This document shows positions 1 through 9,938 of a stretch of DNA of 64,000 nucleotides, piece after piece. How positions within the stretch are numbered: the stretch's first letter is position 1; every line of letters begins with the position of its first letter. Source of the DNA: Schizochytrium sp. CCTCC M209059 (taxonomy: Eukaryota > Sar > Bigyra > Thraustochytrida > Thraustochytriidae); NCBI GenBank assembly GCA_000818945.1, contig KN805458.1:1-64000 (forward strand), read 5' to 3'. The notes under the pieces were generated by a model that saw only the letters and a program-made list of their open reading frames with translations, searched no databases and had not been told where the DNA came from. Position numbers and translations under genes: made by a program.

Positions 1-1
1 G

Positions 2-274
2 GGGGCCCCGAGCCTCGAAGCTGCCGAGGCCGAGCAGGCGGAGCGCGACTCGCGTGGCCGCTCCATGTCGCGGACTCGCGTTCTCGAGCGCGAGGCCAAG
101 AGCTCGCTCGGTACTGTGGATCGTGCCATCAATGCGAACAAGCGCAGGAAGAGTTCGCAGCGTGGATTTCAGCTCAAGGCCCGCGCAGGCGAGGCCGATC
201 GCCACGTTGTCACCAAGATGCCCAAGCATCTCTTTTCCGGCAAGCGCGGCATTGGCAAGACCCAGAGGCGCTAA
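2..274 (+). CDS. NOG1: Nucleolar GTP-binding protein 1, C-terminal end (partial)
   Basis: This is the last 90 codons of a gene that starts before the window; the frame is open from base 2 to the stop at 272-274. The C-terminal tail has the pattern characteristic of NOG1/GTPBP4: a Lys/Arg-rich linker, a GEADRH segment, then MPKHLFSGKRGIGKTQRR at the very end. The human and yeast proteins end in the same GEADR...PKHL-GKR-GK--RR arrangement. NOG1 is a GTPase of the nucleolus and nucleoplasm that binds pre-60S particles and is needed for large-subunit maturation. The GTPase domain itself is outside the window. The gene is tail-to-tail with CEP76, with 243 bp between the two stops. Identification rests on the tail only but the match is specific. 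Confidence 0.85.
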   Translation, partial: GAPSLEAAEAEQAERDSRGRSMSRTRVLEREAKSSLGTVDRAINANKRRKSSQRGFQLKARAGEADRHVVTKMPKHLFSGKRGIGKTQRR

Positions 275-517
275 GTTCTGCCACACTCGTAGATACACAT
301 TATTCTCCCCTCACTCTCACTTCCCACATCCTCACCCTTCCACCCTTCTTTTTTTTTTCTCTTTCAAGAATCTGTGCAGTCCCTGTTTGTTTGATTTTTT
401 TTTTGTATTGGTCTCGCCGTCGGCAGCAGTAAAAGGTTATGAAGTATCTATGCAACTTGCACGACCGTCGGAGTGAGAGCTGCGAGCCCCCTCTTTTCTT
501 TCCTTTTCCCCACAGGT

Positions 518-2533
518 CTAGGAAGCTCGGAACCGAACCGCGAGCATGACCCATACAGCAACGATGTCCTCGGGAAAGGGCAAGACCATGACGCGCAAGG
601 CAAAGTGCGTGTGGTCTGCGCGCGTGTGCAAGAGCTCCGAAGCGACTGTACTTTTGCGCAGCGCGTGAAGAATCTTGTGCGGATCCATGGTTTTGAGAAG
701 TGTTGGAAAAGCCTTAAAGGAATGACCTGGGGGCACATGGGCACGAATTGCGGCTTGAAAGTCCTCGTTGCCTGCAAGCACACCCGTAAGTCGCTCCGTC
801 TCATAGGCATGCAACGCTGGGGCCAAATAGTCGCCAAGGTCGACATCCCATCGGGTATCGAGATCGAGCTGCTGCGCGCGCTCCGCTGCAACGAGTTCGC
901 GGAGCGCGATCTCGATTTCGTCGGACCGCTCGTGCTCGGGAATCGTTGGCGCTCGAAGGGGAACCACCGGTCGTTTCTGTATTGCGGCAATAAGACGTTC
1001 GTCCATGGCCTTCCAGCGCATGTCATCGAGAACGTTAAAGCTGCAACGCTCGGTCCTGTCGTCGCGCTGCTTGTTGGCATAAAATGACTCATGATTAAAG
1101 GCGCAGGCAATGCGACGGTAGCTTTGACGGAGCGCGGTCTGCGCAGCTGATTCAACGTCTCTGCGCGGCGCCATAATAACACGGTGACCCGTGAGAGACT
1201 CCCAAAAGGTGCATGTGCGATTGTCCTTGCCCGAGAGCGTCATGCACCAAACGTGGTCACGCTCGGGCTCCTCGGGACTGTCTTGCACAGTGCCCACGCA
1301 GACAAAGGCATTTAATCCAAATCCAAGAAGGAGATTACACAGCAGCACGGCGTGGTCTTCGCAGTCGCCGCGCCCTTTGCTCAAAAATGTATGCGCTACG
1401 TGCCACACCTCTAGTCTTGAGCCGCCCACCATTTCCTCGCGTGTGTACGGGATGAGACTTACGAATCGTGCCGCGTGGCGAGCTGAGGCGAGCAGCCGAC
1501 CCGCGCGCATAGGTCGCACAAAGGCAAAGACAGGCTCGTGGTCCCCCCACTCGTTTTCTGCAAATATTTTCACCAGACGATGCCGAAAGCGGTCATCGAG
1601 CTCGACGAACTCTTCCCACCACGCGCGAGCGTATTCACAGAATTGACGATATGCCTGCCCTGCCTGCTTTGTGTTGGCTCGCAAGTTTGTCAAGAGCTTT
1701 TCATCCGTTAGTGGCGAAGGCCCTGGCCGAGCCGGCACGAATTCGAGTCGCAAGTCCAGAATGCCAGCAGGGACGCGAACCTTGGCTGCTTCGCCTGTCG
1801 CGTGCAGCTCAACGGCAACTGTTGCGGCACCGCTTGCGCTGGCAAGAAGACGACGCCATTCGAGCACGTGTGAGGCGACGAGGTCTTTGGCTGAATCGAT
1901 TGCGCTCTTGCGCGTGCGCATAATAAGAAAATGGAGGCCTTGAAGCGCGCTGGACTCTTGCAGAAGCTCTCGTACGGCCTGGACCTGGCGTTCTGGTGAG
2001 CTCGATGCAAAGGAGATTTGGTCCGAGATTTGCACAAGAAAAGAAGCGTCTAGGGCGGGTTCTTGAGCACAAGAAACTGGGTCTGCAACGAAGCGCTGCT
2101 GCCCGTAGTGCATGCAAAGGATAAACTGACGATCATCATTCGCCTCGGAACGGGTTTCCGAGAAGCCGCGCCCGCCGGTCACCTTTACAAGCAAATATTG
2201 GGCCCCTGGCTTGACGGCGTATTTGAGGCTTGGTGCACGCGAGGCGCTTTGGCCTGCAGGCTGGGTCTCTAGCGATTGAATTACGCGCTCGATGACCTTG
2301 CGCTCGCGAAGAGCATCAAACGAGTCGACTTTGCCTTCTTCTGCGCCCATGCCAGCGACAAATTTGCGAATGTCTTCATAGACGTTGTTTTTGCGTAAGT
2401 GGGCGTCAATGAGCTGTCGCAGGGCGGTGACGCGGTCGCCGCTCAGTGACTCCTCGCGCTCTTGCCCTTCTTCGCTGTCTTGGTCCTCGCGGGGGCCCAC
2501 GTCGTCCTTTCTCGTCGCCTCGAGCTGCGCCAT
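518..2533 (-). CDS. CEP76: Centrosomal protein of 76 kDa (CEP76), full length
   Basis: Predicted 671 aa, close to the 659 aa of human CEP76, in one exon. Matching landmarks run along the whole length: an N-terminal helical segment (LRQLIDAHL, about 39-60), a C2-like region (about 110-270), a conserved RAGRLL/AARFVS block, and a transglutaminase-like fold with GDCEDHAVLLCNLLLGFG followed by AFVCVGT and FWESLTGHR. A final conserved block has ETERL, GNEDFQ and a C-terminal WVMLAVRFRAS. In animals CEP76 limits centriole reduplication and works with CP110 and CEP97 at centriole ends; the transglutaminase-like fold is not known to be an enzyme there. Its presence implies centrioles or basal bodies, so a flagellated stage. 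The frame is open five codons further 5' through a TTG; the ATG at 2533 was chosen. Very confident on family, less so on exact start. Confidence 0.93.
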   Translation of the reverse strand: MAQLEATRKDDVGPREDQDSEEGQEREESLSGDRVTALRQLIDAHLRKNNVYEDIRKFVAGMGAEEGKVDSFDALRERKVIERVIQSLETQPAGQSASRAPSLKYAVKPGAQYLLVKVTGGRGFSETRSEANDDRQFILCMHYGQQRFVADPVSCAQEPALDASFLVQISDQISFASSSPERQVQAVRELLQESSALQGLHFLIMRTRKSAIDSAKDLVASHVLEWRRLLASASGAATVAVELHATGEAAKVRVPAGILDLRLEFVPARPGPSPLTDEKLLTNLRANTKQAGQAYRQFCEYARAWWEEFVELDDRFRHRLVKIFAENEWGDHEPVFAFVRPMRAGRLLASARHAARFVSLIPYTREEMVGGSRLEVWHVAHTFLSKGRGDCEDHAVLLCNLLLGFGLNAFVCVGTVQDSPEEPERDHVWCMTLSGKDNRTCTFWESLTGHRVIMAPRRDVESAAQTALRQSYRRIACAFNHESFYANKQRDDRTERCSFNVLDDMRWKAMDERLIAAIQKRPVVPLRAPTIPEHERSDEIEIALRELVAAERAQQLDLDTRWDVDLGDYLAPALHAYETERLTGVLAGNEDFQAAIRAHVPPGHSFKAFPTLLKTMDPHKILHALRKSTVASELLHTRADHTHFALRVMVLPFPEDIVAVWVMLAVRFRAS

Positions 2534-3962
2534 GTTGATGGCGCCCAACCGCCGTCTGCACCGGGCACACTGCTGGAGGCCGCGCGGCGCGGGACGAGCC
2601 GAGTCGAGTCGAGCCGAGACGTAACGAGAGGGACCGGGCGCACGGACCTGCCGCGCTCTGTGCTCACCTCTTGGTCCTCTCTGTGCTTGTCTCTTTCAGG
2701 TCTGCCTAAACTGTGCCACTGGCACGCAGAATCGCATAACGGGCGGAATTGCACATGATCAAACATTAGAGGCTAGACACCTTAGAACGGCACCTTGCAA
2801 AGCACAGTAAAAACGGCGATTTGCAGCCACCGTATAGAGCGCAAGAGCGCTGATCAAGAGTAGCTCTTCTCCTTTTACGATGGACTTGGCATTGAATGCT
2901 TTTGTCATTGCAGGAGTCGAAAGCACTGATGGCAACAGTTGTGGCGATGGCAATTTGAGGCGCGTGCCTGCCTTCCATCGCGTCGAACTCGTTTGAGTAT
3001 GGGGATTTCCAGAGAAAATTACGACAGCAAAAAGGTATTCGACTGGCCATAGCAATCCATGAACTGATCGAAGACTGTTCACCGTGCCGTGCCGTCAGCG
3101 GTAGAACATCCATGGCAACTACAAGTCAAGGTAATCAATTTTCAGGCGTGTCAGAAGCTGGTAATCCTAAATGATGTTGTTCAAAGCAGCTTGGCGCTGA
3201 CAAGTAGCAATGCACGCTGGCAAACAGTTGAATATCAGCCCAAGAGTCTACAAGCATGAAGTCGTCATTTTTTATATAAACTCACACACACGGGTCTTTT
3301 CTGCGGGCAGATGGAAGGACCCGAAACATCCGATTCATCGATTGAAATTCTCTCCAAAGGGTGGAGCGAGAGTGCGTCAGGACCGCGAATGTGCCAAGCC
3401 AAGCCAAGCCAAACCAAACCAAGCCAAACCAAGCCAAACCAAGCCAAACCAAGCCAAACCATGACGAGCGATGTCATTTACGACTGCATCTCTGCTCGGC
3501 GGCGCGACCGCTCCTGAGCAGTTCGGCCTTTTGTGCCGCGGTCTGCAGCTGGCCGCTGACAGAAAAGGCGCTGTAGCGAGAGCGCTCCTGTCGCGCTCTC
3601 GTTGCTGTCAACTCGCTTGCATCGTTCTCCATGGGCGATGCGCGACGCCAGGGTTGATCTCCTCCACGACGAGACCGCCTCTCAAGGTCGCCATCACGTG
3701 GCTCGGGCGCCTGGGTGCAGCCTGCTGCAAGGCAGCTGCAGGTGAACAAGATCTCTGCGCGTGCTGGTCGCTTGCCACGACACCTGAAAACTGAAAAATC
3801 GTGACACTCGTGCACGCACACGCGTTGGAAGTGCGACGCGCTGGCGTGTTCTCGAGCGCATGTTCTCGAGCGCATGTTCTCCAACCATGCAAGACGGAGA
3901 GCCGCAGACCCGCAACGATCAAGCCCGCTTCCGCGCCAAGAAGCGAGCAAGGGACCGCTATC
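2534..3962. other. Divergent intergenic region, CEP76 / J-domain gene
   Basis: This 1.4-kb spacer lies between two genes that start at its two ends, so it should hold both promoters. No convincing protein-coding stretch was seen. It contains a short GTCGA-type pentamer run at 2598-2616 close to the CEP76 start, a CCAAG/CCAAA tandem at 3394-3460, and a 14-bp direct duplication at about 3847-3880 just upstream of the J-domain gene. Confidence 0.6.
3394..3460. repeat. Pentanucleotide tandem repeat CCAAG/CCAAA
   Basis: About 13 units of five bases, mixing CCAAG and CCAAA variants, lie 500 bp upstream of the J-domain gene start. The CCAAGCCAAG core recurs in several other spacers of the window (see findings). 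Confidence 0.9.
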
Positions 3963-5722
3963 ATGGGGGCAGCTCACACGGTGCCATTTGTGGCACCCTC
4001 GACCGGTCAAGGCGTGAACGAAGCGGCGGTGATTGCAAAGGTGCGCGCTGCTGAGGATGTGGAAGGCGAGCTGAGCAAAATCTTGCGAACTCCTGAAGTC
4101 TCGCTGCGTGAGCCTTCAGCACGGGCTTATGCACTCCTACTTACGGACAGGCTTGGCGAGCAAGAGGCCGATGCTTCGCAATCTGCAGTCCAATGGGCCA
4201 TGCGAAGAGTATTTTCGAGGCCGCCGGCTTTCAAGTTCGCAAAAAGCTTTCTGAGAGGCTTCGTTGAAGCCGCGTGTGAGAACAAAGCCAAGGCCAGAGC
4301 TCACCTAGCAGAGGCAGAGGCGCTTCTCGCTGACGCGTATGAAGATGCCGGTACTTTGCGCGTTATGAGACGCGTGCTCGGCATTGATTCCGAGGTGGCT
4401 CTCATAACAGCATTTGATGACACCAAGAAGCGGGCTGCGAGCATCAAAATTCTTTCTTCGCAGGTCGTAGAACTGAAGGAGATCATGACCTCGATTGAAG
4501 CGACGCTCGGGCAAGAGCGTGCAAGCCGCACAAGCCTGAGAGACCGTGACACGAAGTTGGCCAAAGCGCTCGCTTGCTTCCCACCACGCGCTAAAATCAC
4601 CCACGATGCCCGCGTCCTTCGTCTCTGTCTATGTTGGCGATATCTGCAAGCCGAGTCCATCGACAAAGCAGAGGTTTACCATTATGGCCGACTTTTCCTT
4701 GGCCTGCTGGAGGAATGCACGGTGTATGAGGAATGAGTCATGAGTGGTCTTCCTCGGCTCGTGCTCCACGTGCATCGTTTGAGCTTTGTAATGACCTGAG
4801 CAACTCCATCTCAAGCACATGTCTCGACATCGGCTTACTGCAGCAAGGCATCCGGCTCACGACCAATGCCACGGTGCGCGCTCATCTTTGTCTTGTCACA
4901 GCGTGCAAATATAGTCATCAGCTCGTACGATTTCGAAACTCGAACGATTTCATCAGAGCGATTGCTGCCGCTGAGCATGGCAAAAGGATTCTGCGCGACG
5001 AGAGCTTCGCTAAGGCAGGATTGCGTGACGAGGCGAATGAACTTCAAAAGAGTATCGAGGAGGATCTTGCGTTTGTGCGAGCTCAACAACTCGTCTGGCA
5101 AGGCCGGCGTCTCCTCAACGCAGCAATCCATGATTCCGAGGGTCTGGATGTTGAACGTCTCTGGGATGCCATCGACATCTTTAATACTGTCTCTGATGAT
5201 GTCCTGCAGGAGCACGCCAGGGCCTTGGGCGGCATTGCTCATGCGTACCAGGCGCTTGGCTTGTTTGAGTGTGCTGTCAAGTACGCGACTCAATGCGTCA
5301 CGTACGCTCATACAAGCTTCCATGTGAATTTGCGACAAAAGTTGTGGTATATGCGTTGCAAAGACATTTTGCAGGAGCGAGACCGTCGTAACAACGCCGC
5401 GGCTCGCGAGGCAGAGCGCAAACAAGCGGAAGCGGACGCACCGCTTTTGAAAGAGCTTGAACCAGATCTGCAAGCGATCAAGCAAGCTGCAGAGAAGTCG
5501 TGGGCCGACCTTATTACGCATCTGTTCAAGGTGCATCCTCTACCTGACTGTTCTGTACCCACCGATCTGTCCCCAGAGAACCAGAGGAAGGCGTTACTGA
5601 GGACGCTTCAAGTGTACCACCCGGACAAGATCAAACGCGGCTCCTCGCGCAAGATCATTCTTCTGCATGAACACATCACTCGCCATCTGACCCACTTTTA
5701 CAACAATTCGAAGGGTCTTTGA
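3963..5722 (+). CDS. TPR-like protein with C-terminal J domain (two exons)
   Basis: Two long frames, 3963-4736 and 4733-5722, overlap by four bases in different phases and read as one protein if a short intron is removed. With an intron at 4722-4783 the product is about 565 aa. Exon 1 (253 aa) is helical with no family recognised. Exon 2 continues as paired helices resembling TPR repeats (ARALGGIAHAYQALGLFECA), then a Lys/Glu-rich coiled coil. It ends in a J domain with the HPD tripeptide at 5618-5626 (YHPDKIKRG), so Hsp70 co-chaperone activity is plausible. The J domain at the extreme C-terminus, with helix I rich in Trp/Leu, resembles auxilin-type placement, but clathrin motifs were not seen. 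The ATG at 3963 has A at -3 and G at +4 and is the only ATG in the 5' part of the frame. Confidence 0.72.
4722..4783 (+). other. Predicted 62-nt intron in the J-domain gene
   Basis: A GTGTATGAG donor and a TTTGAG acceptor enclose 62 nt. Removal joins codons in phase 0 (Glu-Glu-Cys-Thr to Leu-Cys-Asn-Asp) and bypasses the in-frame TGA at 4734-4736. A second option, GTATGAG at 4724 to AG at 4800 (77 nt), gives the same frame change. Without an intron the locus would need a frameshift, either a real pseudogene lesion or a sequencing error. Confidence 0.5.
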
Positions 5723-6527
5723 AGCAGCGTGGGCAAGAGGTTTCCTTCTTCTTGCCTCGACTTAAAAATGCATGCATTATCGGCAATCGAGAGCAGATTC
5801 CCGCCGTCACAAGCTCTGCAGCTGCGAAAAAGATGCATGGAAAGAACAATAATTACATAAGAATTTCTACCATGGTCGAACGTTCTTCTCTACGCTGGAC
5901 AACATGATTTACACGTACGTCTCTGGACTCTTCGCTGCGTCCCTCCGCAGTGCTGACCAAAGACAGATGTAGTCTACTGAACGACAAAGGTGGTGAAGAT
6001 TCAGAAGGAGAGAGAGATGAGGTGAAATGTTTTCTTCATCTTCACGTAGAAGCTGTGCTCTCGGAACCACTTCCATCGCGCATCCTCTCTCGCGGATCAT
6101 GCGTGCTGCAGATGCAGATGTAAGTGCAAATGCAGAGCATTTTTGTGCGTGCTCTCTTGCAAATTACGTGCGCATATCGCTCAACCAGTAGCAGCATTTA
6201 TCTGTGCAGCGTCTATAACATCTGCTGCATCAGTAGATGCATGTGCATCTGTAACAACGTGGACAAGGTGCGCATTTGTTTTCGCATCACAATCACTTGA
6301 CAAAACTTTCAGATTTCTCATTTTGTTTTGTTGATGGATAGTCGTTGTCGCAAATGGGGAGCGACCCGGAGGCAAAAGACAAAAAGGAGGAGAAAAGACA
6401 GGGAAGCGCTCAGGCGCCGCGCGCGCGGACAGACCGATTGTCCCATCAACCATTCTATGCGTTCATCACGAGGCACTTGGCCCCTCGTCAAATCATTCGT
6501 TCGTATGTTTCTTCAACCAGGTAGAAA
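5723..6527. other. Tail-to-tail intergenic region
   Basis: This 805-bp spacer between two convergent stops is lower in GC than the genes around it. It holds short imperfect repeats of GCAGATG/TGCAAATG type at about 6105-6260. No gene or RNA was recognised. Confidence 0.5.
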
Positions 6528-7940
6528 TTACACAGTCACCTGCGACAGCGTCTTCCTCACGTCGGCGATGCAGCGCACCAACCGACGATCATTGCATTGC
6601 TCAAGCATGTTGAACTGACGCTCAAAGACTGCGACGGCATGGAGAATTGGGACGCGGGCCTCGACATGCGCTGCGAGAGCAGCGAGCGCGGCTACTGCCT
6701 GACGCTGAGCCTCCGCACCCTTTACTGAGAAGTCGACGGCGGCAACCTTGGCGAGCGCGTCGGGGGCGCCGGCAGTGATAAAGTCCGCAACGCACGACTT
6801 CGCGGCGGCAAAGGCAGAGAGCGCGGCGCAGCAGAGGCGCTGGACTTCAGCGTGCGTCGATGCGCTCAGTCGGTCCACAAGCAAACCAACAATAGTCGGC
6901 GCGGCCTTGTGGAAGCGGGTGGCATCCTTTTGGGCCTCGCTTGCAACGAGGGCAAGACCCTGCACGTGCACGTCAACAAACGGCACGCTGCTCATCTCAA
7001 CAATGGGCCGGTAAAGCTCCTCGTCAGACATAGAGATAGGCTCGAGGTCGTCCTCGTCGTCATCATCGTCAAAGTAGTCGAGCGCTCGCGGCGAGGCCGA
7101 CGAGATCGACGAGCTGCGGGAGAGCGACAGGGGCGAGCCGGCGGCGCGGCCCATCGTCGAGGCCGAGGCGACCGGGTTGAGCACACGCTGCGCGAGCGAG
7201 TCGCCATCCGAGCGCGTGACGATGTCCGCATCCAGCATGAGCCGCTGCAACTCGGTAAAGAGTTCGTAAAACGCCACCGCGCATCCGTTGAGTCGAACGA
7301 ACTCCAACAGGTAGCGGTCCGAGCCGAGCTCGGGGCAGGCGTTGGCGTGAATGACAAACTGCATGGCCTGCTTTGGCGCGCACGGGTAAACAACGCCCCG
7401 CCACTCGCAGGTAGCTTCAGTGTACTCGACGTCAACTTCTTTGATCTTGAGGTGGGTCGAGACCATGTCCTTGAGACCGCTCCATGCCTTGCGCACAAAC
7501 AAGTGCGAGTGCATGAGGGGCACGCGGCCAAAGGCGCGCGGCTGCGGCTCGGTCGTCACCTTGGGCATGTTCGCAAACATCTGCGCCTCAGAGGGCTGAT
7601 CCAAATGTGCGACGCCGGTGGCGGCCATGTTGTGCTGGGAAGCCTCATTCATCACGCTCAGTGAACGGTAGACGTCCTTGTAGACGACTGCCTCCTGGTC
7701 GAGCAGATGGCTTCCGGTTCGGTACGGCATCGAGGGCGAGTCCATGCTGAGGTTGGACAGACCGGCCGCCACAGAGGCGGTCTCGTTGCCGCTAATCATC
7801 TCGGCCTCGAGGAGCGAGTACAGTTCGTTCGAGCCATCGGCATCGACGTCCTCCTCGTTCCTTGCCTCGCGTTCCTCCTGCGACTCCTCGCGCAGGTCCT
7901 CCGCGGCATCGCGGGTGTAATCAAAAGGGAGACGGTCCAT
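6528..7940 (-). CDS. Conserved-looking protein of unknown function, armadillo/HEAT-like C-terminus
   Basis: Predicted 470 aa with an ATG at 7940 and an in-frame stop about 15 codons upstream, so the start is firm. Residues 1-60 are acidic (many Glu and Asp). Residues about 150-240 form a compact alpha/beta-looking block (HLFVRKAWSGLKDMV ... DRYLLEFVRLNG ... FYELFTEL). Its pattern recalls kinase-associated KA1-type domains, but this is only an impression. A Ser-rich linker and an Asp/Glu run (DYFDDDDDEDDLEP) follow. The last 140 residues are Ala/Leu-rich paired helices compatible with armadillo or HEAT repeats (ALAAHVEAR, CCAALSAFAAAK). No family was recognised with certainty. It is divergent from UTP20 across a 2-kb spacer. 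A regulatory or scaffold role is possible but unproven. Confidence 0.75.
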   Translation of the reverse strand: MDRLPFDYTRDAAEDLREESQEEREARNEEDVDADGSNELYSLLEAEMISGNETASVAAGLSNLSMDSPSMPYRTGSHLLDQEAVVYKDVYRSLSVMNEASQHNMAATGVAHLDQPSEAQMFANMPKVTTEPQPRAFGRVPLMHSHLFVRKAWSGLKDMVSTHLKIKEVDVEYTEATCEWRGVVYPCAPKQAMQFVIHANACPELGSDRYLLEFVRLNGCAVAFYELFTELQRLMLDADIVTRSDGDSLAQRVLNPVASASTMGRAAGSPLSLSRSSSISSASPRALDYFDDDDDEDDLEPISMSDEELYRPIVEMSSVPFVDVHVQGLALVASEAQKDATRFHKAAPTIVGLLVDRLSASTHAEVQRLCCAALSAFAAAKSCVADFITAGAPDALAKVAAVDFSVKGAEAQRQAVAALAALAAHVEARVPILHAVAVFERQFNMLEQCNDRRLVRCIADVRKTLSQVTV

Positions 7941-8590
7941 CGCGGAACTCTCCTGCTCCTTTTCACTTCTTTTTCTTCTTCTTCAATAACTCTCGACTCG
8001 ACTTAGCTGGGTTTTGCGGATCTGTTTTTTATATTCGTTTGTGTGGATTGGGTTGGGTTGGGATGGGATAATTACACGACAATCTGGGGTCAATTTAGTT
8101 GCGAGTGGCAACAGCGATCGCAGCGTCGAAAATCATCTCTGCCAATTCCAGTCTGTTCAGGTCACTACAAAGAAAAAGAAATTGTGTTCACCGTCCAGGT
8201 GATGTACTCTTCTTCTCCCTAGCCAGAAGCCTGTCGTACTCCCGTGGCGACGAGTTGCCTCCTCAGCGTCAGTAAACTGTTCTGTGCACGTTCTAGCTTC
8301 GGGCGCGCCAGTCCCCAATGACTTTCCTCTCCTCTCTCTCTCCTCTCCTCCCCTGCTCTCATCGCCTGCCCAACTCTCCCTTCTCCCACCGAAACCGGCC
8401 ACGACTCTCCGAAGTCCTTCGTGGCCGCCCCTTCCTCCGGCTTCTCCCCCTCCCCTCCGACGGAGACCAACAAGTTCCCGACCGCCGTCCATTCGCCGGA
8501 GGCACGCGCAGGGAACCGGCGCGGCACGGTTGAAGAAAGAAGGGAAAAACCCGCTCTTCGCTAGCGCCCGATTGGCGCGCGCGTGTGTGG

Positions 8591-8638
8591 ACGGATGGAT
8601 GCATGGATGCGTGGATGCGTGGATGCGTGGATGCATCC
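8591..8638. repeat. Octamer repeat GGATGCGT with palindromic ends
   Basis: Five to six copies of a GGATGCRT unit are bounded by GGATGCAT at one end and ATGCATCC at the other, so the array can pair with itself. It lies in the UTP20 upstream spacer. Confidence 0.8.
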
Positions 8639-8903
8639 AAAAAAGGCACTCACCTGAAGAAAAGAAGGCCGGCCAGGAGGTCCGCGAAGGCGAAGAAGTC
8701 CGCGCAGACGAAGGCGGAGACGACGACGAGATGCCGCTTCTTGGTTTGAAACCACCGGCGATCGAACGACCCTCGCTCGCTCGCAGGCGGGCAAGCGCGG
8801 GCGCGACGGAGACCGGCGGCACGGGGAGCGGGACCGCGCGGGGCGCGCGCGAACCGGGTAGCGCGGCGGAGGGAGCGGAGCGGAGCGGAGCGGCGAGCCC
8901 TGC

Positions 8904-8940
8904 GAGTCCGAGTCCGAGTCCGAGTCCGAGTCCGAGTCCG
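8904..8940. repeat. Hexamer tandem repeat GAGTCC
   Basis: Six perfect GAGTCC copies in the UTP20 upstream spacer. On the minus strand it reads as alternating Gly-Leu or Arg-Thr dipeptides, which explains false open frames here. Confidence 0.9.
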
Positions 8941-9497
8941 CAAAGAGCCTTCTGAAGACGAGTTTTGGCTTTGGAGCGCGACGCCTGCAGCCCGCCCATT
9001 TTCCCAGGGGGACGCAGTCGGCCGCCACTGCGACCGAGGCGTCCCCTCTCGCGCCCTCTCAAGCCGTCCGGATTCTGCCGCAGTTTCTGCGCCGCCTCCA
9101 TCTCGCTTTAATCATATCCTAGAGGATACGCTAGCACTCGTATTACCACTGGCTGCGCCGAGAGGACTGCAGGGATCCTGCTTGATTCCTCCCGAGTTCC
9201 GTGAGTCTCTGCCGGCGTAGCGCCTTATACTTCAATCACGTCCGGGAGTGGTTTCTCCCGCAGCGTCTCCTCCGCAGCCTGCACGCGCCAGGAGGATCGC
9301 CACTGACGAGCACTGGGAGGAGGGGAGAGGGCCCAGGGGTCCCCGGCAGGTCAGAAAAGGAGAGGCGCGCGAAAGTTCCGGGGAACAACGCGGGAAGCGT
9401 GAGGGGTCGCCGGGCGTTCCTGGGCACATATGGGTTGCGCGGTCGCCTGACGGAGTCCCCGAGGGGGCGCGCGTTGCGCAGTCCGTTAAAGATGTGC

Positions 9498-9566
9498 ACA
9501 GGGGGTGTGCAGGGTGCGCGGGGATAGGGTGTGCGAGAATGGGGTGCGCGGGGACGGGGTGTGCGC
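9498..9566. repeat. G-rich degenerate repeat (GGGTGTGC / GGGTGCGCGGGGA)
   Basis: Seven or more runs of three to five G on the plus strand, spaced by TGTGC or TGCGC words, lie about 400 bp upstream of the UTP20 start. The spacing could support a G-quadruplex. Confidence 0.65.
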
Positions 9567-9938
9567 TGCGATGAGAGGCGGCCGTGACACGACGAGTGGT
9601 TCTTGGGCGAGGCGAGCGAGAGAGGCTGGGACCACCCGACCCGAGCTGCTGCGTCCAGCCAGACAGACAGACACGGACAGGACCATACAGACAGAGCAGC
9701 AGCCAGACGCCGAGTGCAAGGCAGGAGCGAGAGGAAGAGTCGCGGCGCGGCGTGACGCTGCGCTGTACACGACAGGCCTCGGACAGGCCACAGACAGACC
9801 TCGACGGGACATCAGCAAAGAGCAAAGTCAATAAGTCTTGTTGAAAAGAAGCAAGAAGAGACGCACGAGGGAGGACCAGACGGCCAGCAGAAGCTGCTCT
9901 CGCTCGCAGCCTCAGCCTACGCCTACGCCTACGCCAAG

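Larger units (their letters stand above)
7941..9938. other. Divergent intergenic region upstream of UTP20
   Basis: Two kilobases separate two gene starts. A long open frame on the minus strand (about 8157-9101) is Pro/Ser/Arg/Ala-rich with Gly-Leu dipeptide runs produced by a hexamer repeat, and is judged non-coding. The spacer holds a GGATGCGT-type repeat at 8591-8638, a GAGTCC repeat at 8904-8940 and a G-rich block at 9498-9566. Confidence 0.6.

Noticed and set aside
2640..2700. Donor-like GGTGAGC on the minus strand and acceptor-like TTTCAG on the plus strand near 2660-2700
   Set aside because: No matching partner site could be defined, and the genes on both sides are complete without them.
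6852..7664. 270-aa plus-strand frame opposite the unknown 470-aa gene
   Set aside because: Antisense shadow with Arg/His/Val-rich composition and no motif.
8157..9101. 314-aa minus-strand frame starting with ATG
   Set aside because: Repeat-driven Gly-Leu and Pro/Ser sequence. A donor-like GTGAGT at 8648-8653 (minus) was tested as an exon 1 of the 470-aa gene, but no pyrimidine-rich acceptor exists before 7940 and that gene has an in-frame stop upstream.
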